33,036 nt of DNA, from the NCBI GenBank assembly GCA_018384055.1, contig JAHAZL010000093.1, positions 1-33,036 of the forward strand, in the 5' to 3' direction. The stretch's first letter is position 1; each line of letters begins with the position of its first letter. The translations under genes were made by a program, and so were the position numbers. The notes below the pieces were generated by a model. That model was not told the origin of the DNA. It saw nothing but the letters and a program-made list of their open reading frames with translations, and did not search any database. This DNA comes from Treponema sp. (lineage in GTDB: Bacteria; Spirochaetota; Spirochaetia; Treponematales; Treponemataceae). Shown one piece after another: positions 16,907 to 24,365 of the stretch.

Positions 16907-17158
16907 TCATTTGAGCACGGAATCAACAAGAGCCTTTAGTTCTGGATCCTGCTTGATTTCAGAAGTTTCAATTCCAGACTGAATTGTAAATACACCATTC
17001 TTTTCAACGATTACTTTTGTCATAGTTTTTGTTCCACTTTTTTCTGCAATATGTTTTAGGAGCCCTTTTCCACCCTTCTTCTCAGAAGCAATTTCAAGGG
17101 CCTTACCCATAAGACCTGTTTTACTTTTTTGCGATTCATTTTTTTTAATTTCTGCCAT
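16907..17158 (-). CDS. Small basic protein of unknown function
   Basis: An 83-residue protein, counted from the ATG at 17158, one nt after the stop of the upstream membrane-protein gene. A longer reading frame starting at 17200 would overlap that gene and is not needed. The N-terminal half is rich in Lys and Gly (KKGGKGLLKHIAEKSGTK); the C-terminal half (TMTKVIVEKNGVFTIQSGIE) looks like a small beta hairpin followed by a helix. No family is recognised. Tight spacing with the upstream gene suggests that the two products act together; the upstream protein is very acidic at its C-terminus and this one is basic, so a direct contact is conceivable but unproven. Confidence 0.7.
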   Translation of the reverse strand: MAEIKKNESQKSKTGLMGKALEIASEKKGGKGLLKHIAEKSGTKTMTKVIVEKNGVFTIQSGIETSEIKQDPELKALVDSVLK

Positions 17159-17159
17159 A

Positions 17160-18857
17160 TCAGTTTTCACCATCAAGATTTGAAAAATTGAGGTCGACAA
17201 CAGAGAAGCTGTTCTTGCTCTTCTGCCTTATTTCATCTGCATTAGCAGGTATTTCCCTTTCTGCAGGAAACCTTTCTTCTTTTGCGTATTCAGAATAAGT
17301 CTGCTCGATAATTACATCCGGTTCCTTTGACGAATCATTTTCACCCATGAAGTCAGCAACGTCTACGAAACCATCCCCAGATTCTTCAACTGGTTCGGCT
17401 TCCACGACTTCCTCAAGTTCCTCTACTTCTTCTACGGGTTCTGCCTCTTCGATTTCCTCGAGTTCCTCTACTTCTTCTACTGGCTCTGACTCTTCGATTT
17501 CCTCGAGTTCTTCTACTTCTTCTACTGGCTCTGCCTCTTCGATTTCCTCGAGTTCTTCTACTTCTTCTACTGGCTCTGACTTACTGATTTTTTCAACTGG
17601 TACTGACGGAATTACTTCCGTAACAACATTTTCTGCAGGAGCATCTGCTTTTCTTTCCACAAGAATTCTTCCTGAAGTTGCACCTACAGCAGACATTATG
17701 TCCTGCCAGCTTTCTTCAAGCATTACATCAATTTCTACAGAATGTTTTTTTCCGCGTCGACCAAGGCTTCTCTTGATTTCATCGTTAACATCCATTCTGC
17801 GGGAAGCGATTTCCTTTGAAAGACTCTTCCAGTCACTTGTGTCCTTGCGTTCAATATATTCTTTGAGAAGTCCGTACTGGAACTTTCTTATTCTTCTTCG
17901 GATAAGAACCATATCGTCATGACGAATGTTGAACAGAAGGAAAATGATGAGGAAAACGGTAATGAAAAGACAAATCAAAAGGGAAATTTTTTCTGTCTCT
18001 GAAAACTCAAATTCATCCTGACTGCAAATCCATCCAATTTTTATTCCGTTTTCATTTGTTGTAGAAACAACAAACAGGTTTTCTTTCTTTACATCAGACT
18101 CTATGAGGTGCTCGATGTTTTCGTGCCTTTTTTCCCATCTGGCCTGGATTTCCTGAATCAGCATGTTTCTTCCAGTCAAAGGAATGTTGAATACAAATCC
18201 CGCTGGAGAAAGGACAGTTCCCCTTGCATTAAGGGATACAATATCCTTGCCAATGAGGAATCTTGTAAAGTCATCGCCTGCAACATAGAAGACCATAGTT
18301 CCACGGCAAGCTGTATAAACATCATAGAACGGATAGCTGAAAAGCAATCTGTTCTTTGCATTGTCAAAATAGACCTTTGTTGTCTTTTCACCGTCTCCGG
18401 CCTCAATCAATGTAAAAGGAATTCTGTCCGTATAGTTGGAATAGGTAATGAGGTCAACAGATTCCTTTAGAACATCTTCCTGGAAAGTACTGTAGTGAAT
18501 GTGAATTCCATCATTTTCTATTAGGCGAATACCATCAAGACCAGAATTCTTCTGGAAAAGGAGACCGCAAAGACTGTCCCTTTCATCCATGTTTTCTTTT
18601 GAAGGTTCTCTTTCGATATAGGAAGCAACACTTCGTTCAGAAAGAAATTTTCTGAACTGCTCGTCCATGGCTGAAAAATAGTCTCCATAGACAGACTTTA
18701 TTTTTTCGAGGCGATTGTTTATGTTTCCAATGACTCTTGGCGTATAGTACTGAACTTCAATGATTCTGAAGCCGCCTGCGAATGTGAACAAAAGGCAGCC
18801 TGCAAAAACAACTACAGAAATCAGCATGCTTAGAGCGATTTTAGGCAAAGAGGTCAC
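17160..18857 (-). CDS. Membrane protein with Cache-like sensor region and acidic repeat tail
   Basis: A 565-residue protein of unknown function. A helix at about 8-28, an extracytoplasmic region (30-288) and a second helix (291-310) give the layout of a Cache-type sensor; GLDGIRLIENDGIHIHYS and GTMVFYVAGDDFTRFLIG fit the strand pattern of such domains, tentatively. The cytoplasmic part has a basic helical stretch (about 312-365) and then an intrinsically disordered acidic tail with four 15-residue repeats of the type EPVEEVEELEEIEEA. There is no HAMP, kinase, methyl-accepting or GGDEF domain, so the output is unclear. The start is GTG with AGGAG in front. It is co-transcribed with the small basic protein. 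Confidence 0.75.
   Translation of the reverse strand: MTSLPKIALSMLISVVVFAGCLLFTFAGGFRIIEVQYYTPRVIGNINNRLEKIKSVYGDYFSAMDEQFRKFLSERSVASYIEREPSKENMDERDSLCGLLFQKNSGLDGIRLIENDGIHIHYSTFQEDVLKESVDLITYSNYTDRIPFTLIEAGDGEKTTKVYFDNAKNRLLFSYPFYDVYTACRGTMVFYVAGDDFTRFLIGKDIVSLNARGTVLSPAGFVFNIPLTGRNMLIQEIQARWEKRHENIEHLIESDVKKENLFVVSTTNENGIKIGWICSQDEFEFSETEKISLLICLFITVFLIIFLLFNIRHDDMVLIRRRIRKFQYGLLKEYIERKDTSDWKSLSKEIASRRMDVNDEIKRSLGRRGKKHSVEIDVMLEESWQDIMSAVGATSGRILVERKADAPAENVVTEVIPSVPVEKISKSEPVEEVEELEEIEEAEPVEEVEELEEIEESEPVEEVEELEEIEEAEPVEEVEELEEVVEAEPVEESGDGFVDVADFMGENDSSKEPDVIIEQTYSEYAKEERFPAEREIPANADEIRQKSKNSFSVVDLNFSNLDGEN
17391..17580 (-). repeat. 45-bp in-frame tandem repeat coding acidic repeats
   Basis: Four units with an exact 45-nt spacing (the block GATTTCCTCG recurs at 17451, 17496 and 17541), plus a partial fifth unit. 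The two internal copies are nearly identical at DNA level, and the outermost unit is the most diverged. Each encodes 15 residues rich in Glu and Val. Such arrays change copy number by slippage or recombination without breaking frame. Confidence 0.92.
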
Positions 18858-18952
18858 AGCTTTCTCCTATGAAAATACGAATTCTGAAGAATTCATATAA
18901 CAGAAATGTATCCACTTTCTGCTTTTCAATTCTCGGCATTTTTTACTTTTGA

Positions 18953-18982
18953 TTTCACACTTTTTTGAAAAATTTGTATAAT
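18953..18982 (+). promoter_or_regulatory. Promoter of hflX, leaderless arrangement
   Basis: TATAAT (18977-18982) ends 7 nt before the hflX ATG. TTTCAC (18953-18958) 18 nt upstream is a fair -35. No Shine-Dalgarno sequence lies between. Confidence 0.6.
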
Positions 18983-18989
18983 CGTAAAT

Positions 18990-20279
18990 ATGGTAGAACT
19001 TAAGCAGGAAGAAGAAAAGAAAGTTAGATGCCTTTTGGTTGGGGGGCCTGACAAAAAGAACAGAAATCCGGAACCAAAGGAACTTGAAGGCCTCATTAAG
19101 ACACTGGACTACGAAGCAGCTGGTACCATAGTCCTTGTAAGAATCGAACCTACTCCTGCATACGGAATGGGAACTGGAAAAGCACAGGAAATTGCAGACA
19201 AGGCAAAGGAACTTTTTGCAGACTGCATTGTCTTTGACTGGGAAATGGATCCTTCAAAACAGCGCAACTGGGAAAAACTTGCCGGCATGCCTGTATTTGA
19301 CAGAAACGAAGTAATCATCAGGATTTTTGCACAGCGAGCCCAGACAAAAGAAGCAAACCTTCAGGTAGAACTTGCAAAGCTTACATATTCTCTTCCCCGT
19401 TTGAGCCACATGTACGGTGACATGGCAAGACAAAGAGGCGGAGCCGTAGGAAACAAAGGTAGCGGTGAAACACAGCTGGAACTTGACCGCCGCCAGATAG
19501 AAGATAAAATCGTTCAACTTAAAAAAGAACTTGAACAGGTTGAAACAAACAGAAGAGTTCAGAGAAAACAGAGGGAAAGAACTGCAGCTTCAGGATGTGC
19601 CCTCGTGGGCTATACAAATGCCGGAAAATCAAGTTTGCTAAACGCCCTTACAGGAGCAGATGTTTTTGTTGAAAACAAACTGTTTGCAACCCTTGACCCA
19701 ACTACAAGAAAACTTTCCCTTTCGGAAGCCAATACGGTTCTCATAACAGATACAGTAGGATTCATTTCAAAACTGCCCCATACCCTCATCGATGCATTCA
19801 AGTCTACCCTTGAAGAAGCCGCCTTTGCAGACTTCCTCCTGATTGTAGTTGATGCAGCAGATCCAGACTGCGAAAAGCAATATGCACAGGTAATGAAGGT
19901 TCTTGCAGAAATCAAGGCAGATAAAATTCCTTCCATCGTAGTGCTCAACAAATACGACAGGGTTCAGGGAAACATTCTTCTTGAATCCCAATTGAACAAT
20001 TCATTTCCCGGAGCCCTTCATGTAAGTGCAAAAACCCACGAAGGCTTTGAAGACATCATCGCAGTGCTTACTGAAAACCTTCTTGGTGTTTTGCGCTCTT
20101 TCAGAATCCCAATGGCCCGCACAGACCTGGTAGAACTTGCACGCAAAAACGGAACCATCGAAAAGGAAGAATGGCTTGAAGACTGCATTGAACTTGAGGC
20201 AAGAATCCCAGGAAAACTGGATGAGGAAGGCAAGTCAACAACAAGAACCCTGGCTCTATTGAAGGATTACATTAAATGA
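18990..20279 (+). CDS. hflX: GTPase HflX
   Basis: A 429-residue ribosome-associated GTPase that in other bacteria splits stalled or heat-damaged ribosomes. The N-terminal domain ends with the family hallmark GGGAVGNKGSGETQLELDRR, followed by a coiled-coil linker (VQLKKELEQVETNRRVQRKQ). The G domain has GYTNAGKSSL (G1), DTVGF (G3), NKYD (G4) and VSAKT (G5), and a C-terminal domain follows. The length is normal. The gene appears to be read from a leaderless-type promoter. Its stop overlaps the start of the FliL-like gene in ATGA, so that gene is probably translated by coupling. Confidence 0.95.
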   Translation: MVELKQEEEKKVRCLLVGGPDKKNRNPEPKELEGLIKTLDYEAAGTIVLVRIEPTPAYGMGTGKAQEIADKAKELFADCIVFDWEMDPSKQRNWEKLAGMPVFDRNEVIIRIFAQRAQTKEANLQVELAKLTYSLPRLSHMYGDMARQRGGAVGNKGSGETQLELDRRQIEDKIVQLKKELEQVETNRRVQRKQRERTAASGCALVGYTNAGKSSLLNALTGADVFVENKLFATLDPTTRKLSLSEANTVLITDTVGFISKLPHTLIDAFKSTLEEAAFADFLLIVVDAADPDCEKQYAQVMKVLAEIKADKIPSIVVLNKYDRVQGNILLESQLNNSFPGALHVSAKTHEGFEDIIAVLTENLLGVLRSFRIPMARTDLVELARKNGTIEKEEWLEDCIELEARIPGKLDEEGKSTTRTLALLKDYIK

Positions 20280-20779
20280 AAATCAAATTGGAACTACTGA
20301 ATAAAATTCTCGCATGGGTCGCTTCAGGAATTGCCGCAATCATAATAATTGCAACGCTAACTGCTTTTGCCGTTGCAAAAGGCGTTCCGGGAAAGAATTA
20401 CAGGAAAGCAGATCCTGATCCGCAGAAAGTTACAAATATGAACAGGGGAAAGGAAAATTCAGTTGACGCCTTTACAGATTTCCGTCAGATAAGGGTTCAG
20501 ACAAAAGTTGAATCGGAAGATGAAGAGCCTACAGTCATTGTTATCTGCCCATGGTTCTCTTATCCTTCCGGAGACAAGCAGCTTTATGAAGAACTTTCCC
20601 AAAAAGAACGCCAGATGAGAAGCATATTCATCAATTATTTTACGGAACGTACTTCGAGGGAAATAATTGAAAGAGGAGAAGGCCGCATAAAGGAAGACCT
20701 CCTTGAAATAATAAACGGCCAACTGGTCATGGGAAAGATCAGGGCCGTCTATTTTAACGATTATATTTTCATCGACTGA
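20276..20779 (+). CDS. FliL-like membrane protein
   Basis: A 167-residue single-pass protein: a short cytoplasmic start, one helix (about 14-34, WVASGIAAIIIIATLTAF) and a C-terminal periplasmic domain. The end, with RQMRSIFINYFTERTSREI, RIKEDLLEIINGQLVMGKI and VYFNDYIFID, matches FliL-family proteins, which sit at the flagellar stator and share a fold with stomatin-like domains. In spirochaetes the main fliL is in the large flagellar operon; here the neighbour is hflX, so this is more likely a paralogue whose link to motility is unproven. It begins inside the hflX stop (ATGA) and ends 1 nt from the convergent lipoprotein gene, with no terminator between. Confidence 0.8.
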   Translation: MKIKLELLNKILAWVASGIAAIIIIATLTAFAVAKGVPGKNYRKADPDPQKVTNMNRGKENSVDAFTDFRQIRVQTKVESEDEEPTVIVICPWFSYPSGDKQLYEELSQKERQMRSIFINYFTERTSREIIERGEGRIKEDLLEIINGQLVMGKIRAVYFNDYIFID

Positions 20780-20780
20780 A

Positions 20781-21146
20781 TCATTCGTAATAGTAGACTG
20801 AATAGGTTTCGATGCTGAAGAAATCATTGAACCTAACATCTACGTGCCATCCGCTGTAAAGGGGCCTGTCAAGAACGAATGTAACTCTTGAATTGCAGCA
20901 GCTTGTATTTACAACGGTTGATGTGTACTTTAACCTTCCGTGATTGTCGTAAACCTTTACAGAAATGATGTCGTCTTGATCCAAGTAACCTGCATAGTTG
21001 CATTCAAGAATGTGGTCGTTTACAAACCGAAAGTTGTAAAGTCCGTCTATATCGTCTTCCTCAGCATGAACTACAACACAGGAAGATAAAAGTCCCGACA
21101 AAAGAAGGGCAAGAATTGCACAGAAAACGCAATGTTTCTTATTCAT
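20781..21146 (-). CDS. Small putative lipoprotein
   Basis: A 121-residue secreted protein. A signal peptide with a lipobox-like LSSC places the lipidated cysteine at about position 22, so it is probably membrane-anchored. The mature part is a short beta-rich domain (FRFVNDHILECNYAGYL, ISVKVYDNHGRLKYTS, VTFVLDRPLYSGWHVDV), possibly one Ig- or C2-like sandwich; no family is recognised. I chose the ATG at 21146 because GAGAGGTGA lies just upstream, whereas the more upstream in-frame start at 21179 would put charged residues before the signal peptide. The stop is 1 nt from the convergent FliL-like gene. Confidence 0.75.
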   Translation of the reverse strand: MNKKHCVFCAILALLLSGLLSSCVVVHAEEDDIDGLYNFRFVNDHILECNYAGYLDQDDIISVKVYDNHGRLKYTSTVVNTSCCNSRVTFVLDRPLYSGWHVDVRFNDFFSIETYSVYYYE

Positions 21147-21316
21147 AAAATCACCTCTCATTGATTTTTCTGGCTTCATTATGACATCCGTAAGTCTTCC
21201 TAAATAGTGAAAAATTCTGATAATAAGATTAAAGATTTCTAAGAATTGAACTTCAACATCAGACGTTTTTTGCCATACAAGTCATGGTACAGCCAGCATT
21301 ATCAATGTTAATCAAG

Positions 21317-21345
21317 TTGTTTTTTTATCATATTTTGACTAATAT
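21317..21345 (+). promoter_or_regulatory. Promoter of purD, leaderless arrangement
   Basis: TTGTTT (21317-21322) and TAATAT (21340-21345) are spaced by 17 nt. The -10 box ends 6 nt before the purD ATG; the gap AGCGGC is too close to the ATG to be a ribosome site. Confidence 0.65.
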
Positions 21346-21351
21346 AGCGGC

Positions 21352-22665
21352 ATGAAAGTTATAGTTGTTGGAAACGGTGGACGCGAACATGCCATTGCCT
21401 GGAAACTGGCACAGAGCAGTTCAGTTGAAGAAGTAATCTGTACTCCAGGTAACGGTGGTACTGCATTTGAAAACAAGTGCCGCAATGTTGAAGGCAAGAC
21501 TCAGGACGATTTTATCAGAATTGCAAAGGAAAACAATTGTGACCTTTGTGTTGTTGGTCCTGAAGATCCTCTTTGTGCAGGTCTTGCAGACAAATTCTGG
21601 GAAGCAGGAATTCCTACAGTAGGAACAAAGAAATCCCCTGCACAGCTTGAAGGAAGCAAGGATTTTGCAAAAAACTTCATGCACAAGTACGGTGTTGCAT
21701 GTGCTGACAACAAAACTTTTACAGACAAGGCTGAAGCCCTTGCTTATGTTAAAGAACATGGAGCGCCAATCGTTCTTAAGGCTGATGGTCTTGCAGCGGG
21801 AAAGGGTGTTGTTGTTGCCCTCAACATGGATGATGCCCTCAAGGCTGTTGAAGAACTTATGGAAGGCCAGCTTGTTGGTGATGCAGGGCGCAAGCTTGTC
21901 ATTGAAGAATACATGCGCGGAGTTGAAATCTCAATTCTTGGTGCTGTCTCAGTTAATCCGGAACTTACAAAGGCTGGAAAATCCTGCATTGTCCCATTTA
22001 TGAGCGCTCGTGACCACAAGAGACTTCTTGACGGTGCAAAGGGACCAAATACAGGCGGAATGGGTGCCATTTGTCCAGTTGATGATGTTACCGACGAAAT
22101 CCTAGCCCAGTTCAACAAGAACATTCTTGAACCAACCCTCAAGGGTATTCAGGCAGAAGGATGGGATTACAGAGGGTTCATTTTCTTTGGTCTCATGATC
22201 ACAAAGGAAGGTCCAAAGGTCATTGAATACAATGTTCGTCTTGGAGATCCTGAAACTCAGGCGGTACTTCCTTTGATGGATTTTGATTTTGCAGAAATGT
22301 GCAAGGCTGTTACGGAAGGAACTTTGAACGAATTCAAGACAGCCTGGAAACCAGGTTATGTTGTTGCTCCTGTTGCTGTAAGCGGTGGATATCCTAAGGC
22401 TTACAAGAAGGGAATGACAATCAAAATCGACACGGCAAAGATTGAAGAAACAGGTGCAAAGGTATTTTTTGCAGGTGCAATGGAAAACAGAAGAACAGAA
22501 GGCGGAATCGTTACAAACGGTGGCCGTGTTCTTGCCTGCTCTGCACAGGGAAATACTTTTGACGAAGCATGGAAGAAAGCTTATGCGGCCATCGAACATG
22601 TAAGTTTCGACGGCATGTTCTACAGAAAGGACATTGGTCTTCCTGGAGCAGCTGAATCAAACTGA
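21352..22665 (+). CDS. purD: Phosphoribosylamine-glycine ligase (GAR synthetase)
   Basis: The second step of de novo purine synthesis: joins phosphoribosylamine and glycine with ATP. It is a 437-residue cytoplasmic ATP-grasp enzyme. The N-terminal domain starts VIVVGNGGREHAIAWKLAQS and carries CTPGNGGT and VGPEDPL. The ATP-grasp core has VLKADGLAAGKGVVVA and FMSARDHKRLLDGAKGPNTG, and the metal site is YNVRLGDPETQAVLPLM. All key blocks are intact and the length is normal. No other pur gene is nearby, so this is an isolated purine gene. Two palindromic elements fill the space behind it, before convergent mnmE. Confidence 0.96.
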   Translation: MKVIVVGNGGREHAIAWKLAQSSSVEEVICTPGNGGTAFENKCRNVEGKTQDDFIRIAKENNCDLCVVGPEDPLCAGLADKFWEAGIPTVGTKKSPAQLEGSKDFAKNFMHKYGVACADNKTFTDKAEALAYVKEHGAPIVLKADGLAAGKGVVVALNMDDALKAVEELMEGQLVGDAGRKLVIEEYMRGVEISILGAVSVNPELTKAGKSCIVPFMSARDHKRLLDGAKGPNTGGMGAICPVDDVTDEILAQFNKNILEPTLKGIQAEGWDYRGFIFFGLMITKEGPKVIEYNVRLGDPETQAVLPLMDFDFAEMCKAVTEGTLNEFKTAWKPGYVVAPVAVSGGYPKAYKKGMTIKIDTAKIEETGAKVFFAGAMENRRTEGGIVTNGGRVLACSAQGNTFDEAWKKAYAAIEHVSFDGMFYRKDIGLPGAAESN

Positions 22666-22688
22666 TTGCAATAGCTTAATATAATTGA

Positions 22689-22805
22689 AGGGCTATCCAA
22701 AAAGAATCGTCATGCTGAATTTATTTCAGCATCTACACTATTAGTAGTATGCAGATTCTGAAACGAGTTCAGAATGACAAAGTCTTTTACTTATTGGACA
22801 GCCCT
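22689..22805. repeat. Nested inverted-repeat element 1 (MITE/REP-like)
   Basis: A 117-bp element. The outer arms GGGCTATCCAA (22690-22700) and TTGGACAGCCC (22794-22804) are inverted with 10 of 11 matches. Inside, two 26-nt arms (22709-22734 and 22753-22778, beginning GTCATGCTGAA and ending TTCAGAATGAC) are inverted with about 21 of 26 matches. It has no coding capacity. The GTCATGCTGAA...TTCAG type is one I recall as dispersed in many bacterial genomes. It could also fold as a terminator-like RNA behind purD. Confidence 0.75.
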
Positions 22806-22848
22806 TTATATTTTGACTATGTACTAAAATAGTATTGCTGAAAGTCTT

Positions 22849-22927
22849 GTCATTGCGAGGAGCTTGTGACGAAGCAATCTAGCTAAAGGCATGAAGATTG
22901 CCACGCCCGTTTCTGGCTCGCAATGAC
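22849..22927. repeat. Nested inverted-repeat element 2 (GTCATTGCGAG type)
   Basis: A 79-bp element with perfect 11-bp terminal inverted repeats (GTCATTGCGAG at 22849-22859, CTCGCAATGAC at 22917-22927) and an inner perfect 7-bp pair (GCAATCT and AGATTGC, about 22874-22880 and 22895-22901). This consensus, with GACGAAGCAATCT inside, is familiar to me as a non-coding repeat scattered through many unrelated bacteria. It sits 43 nt after element 1, in the same convergent gap. Confidence 0.82.
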
Positions 22928-22970
22928 GTAAAGACTATGTCTACGGACATGACATTTAAGTATATAGATT

Positions 22971-24365
22971 TTATTTTCCAACGCAGAATCTTGAGAATAT
23001 ATTTCCAAGGACATCGTCAGGAGTTACATCACCGGTAACTTCTCCAAGACTGTCCAAGGCATCTTCCAGATCCTGAACCACAGCATCAAGACCGTATTCA
23101 CCGGTTGCTGCAATTTCCAGTGCATGGGTCACCCTTTCAAGGGCTTCCTGAACTGATTTTTTCTGGCGTTCTGAACCAAGCCCTGCATGTTCTTTTTCAG
23201 CAACTGAACCGCCAAGAACAATTTCCTTTACGACCGAAACCAATTCTTCAATACCGGTTCCATTTTTTGCAGAAATTTTTACGGCGTGTTTCCATGGACC
23301 ATCTGTTGGAATTACAACATTTTCGATTCCATCACATTTATTCATTACAAGAACAGACGGAACTGTTTTCTGTTCCTTCATGTAATCAACATCCTCTTCT
23401 TTAATTCCGTTTTTTGAATCTACAAGGTAAAGGATTACATCTGCATCTTCCGAAAGATCCTTCGTAAGCTCAACACCGCGGGCTTCTATTACATCATCAG
23501 TTTTTCTTAAGCCTGCTGTATCAAAAAGCCTTACTGGAATTCCGCCAAAGTCTGCATAGCTTTCAATCCAGTCTCTGGTAGTTCCTTCTATATTGCTGAC
23601 AATAGCCCTTTCTTCCTTAAGCAAAGTGTTGAACAGGCTTGATTTACCGGCGTTTGTTTTTCCGCAAAGGACAACACGTGCTCCATCCTGATAAAGTTTT
23701 TCGCTTTTCCAGGATGCTTCAAGCTGCTGAAGTTTTTCCTTTACCTGAACCAAAGGTGTCGAGTCAAAACAGTCCGCAATATTTTCTTCGTCTTCAGGAT
23801 ATTCAATTTCAACTTCAATGTTACCGAGAACATCAACAACGCTTTTTTTGATGGAATCAATGAGTTCAAATAGATTTCCTGAAAGTCTTCCGGCAGCTCT
23901 TCCACGGGAAACATCGGTCTTGCTTTCTATGATTTCCTTTACAGCCTCAGCCTTTGTAAGGTCTGTTTTGCCATTGATATATGCACGAAAAGTATACTCT
24001 CCCCTTTCTGCTTTTCTGAAACCATTGGCAAGAAAAAGATTATAAATTGATGTAACAACCGAAACACCGCCGTGACAGAAAATTTCCACCATGTCTTCAC
24101 CTGTAAAGGATCTTGGTGCACGATAAACGGCTGCCATTACTTCATCAATTCTGCTGCTTTCCTTTGGTCTTGAAGGATCAATGACCCAACCGTAAACAAG
24201 AGAATTGCCCTGTGCTTCTGACAGGGCCTTTGGTCGTGAAAATATTTTTGATGCAAGTTCAATGCAGTTCTTGCCGCTTGCCCTTACGATTCCGATTGCA
24301 CTTGGAACCAGGGCTGTGGCTATAGCTGCTATTGGCTCTTCTGGTGTATAGCCTGTATTATTCAT
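22971..24365 (-). CDS. mnmE: tRNA uridine-5-carboxymethylaminomethyl GTPase MnmE
   Basis: With MnmG it modifies U34 of tRNAs that read split codon boxes, using methylene-THF and GTP hydrolysis. It has 464 residues. The N-terminal folate-binding domain begins EEPIAAIATALVPSAIGIVR and includes FTGEDMVEIFCHGG. The G domain has GKTNAGKSSLFN (G1), GTTRDWIE (G2 region), DTAGLR (G3) and NKCD (G4). The C-terminus ends FSRFCVGK, the C-x-G-K motif with the catalytic cysteine. Its start overlaps the end of the glycoside-hydrolase-like gene by 8 nt, so translation is probably coupled. mnmG, its partner, is at the other end of the window. Confidence 0.97.
   Translation of the reverse strand: MNNTGYTPEEPIAAIATALVPSAIGIVRASGKNCIELASKIFSRPKALSEAQGNSLVYGWVIDPSRPKESSRIDEVMAAVYRAPRSFTGEDMVEIFCHGGVSVVTSIYNLFLANGFRKAERGEYTFRAYINGKTDLTKAEAVKEIIESKTDVSRGRAAGRLSGNLFELIDSIKKSVVDVLGNIEVEIEYPEDEENIADCFDSTPLVQVKEKLQQLEASWKSEKLYQDGARVVLCGKTNAGKSSLFNTLLKEERAIVSNIEGTTRDWIESYADFGGIPVRLFDTAGLRKTDDVIEARGVELTKDLSEDADVILYLVDSKNGIKEEDVDYMKEQKTVPSVLVMNKCDGIENVVIPTDGPWKHAVKISAKNGTGIEELVSVVKEIVLGGSVAEKEHAGLGSERQKKSVQEALERVTHALEIAATGEYGLDAVVQDLEDALDSLGEVTGDVTPDDVLGNIFSRFCVGK

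Noticed and set aside
17347..17922. A 191-residue Ser/Thr-rich open frame on the plus strand.
   Set aside because: It is the antisense reading of the Glu-rich 45-bp repeats of the membrane-protein gene. It has no ribosome site, and its Ser runs simply mirror GAA/GAG codons.
22689..22927. CRISPR array or short tandem repeats between purD and mnmE.
   Set aside because: The repeats are inverted, of two different families, and not evenly spaced direct repeats. There are no cas genes.
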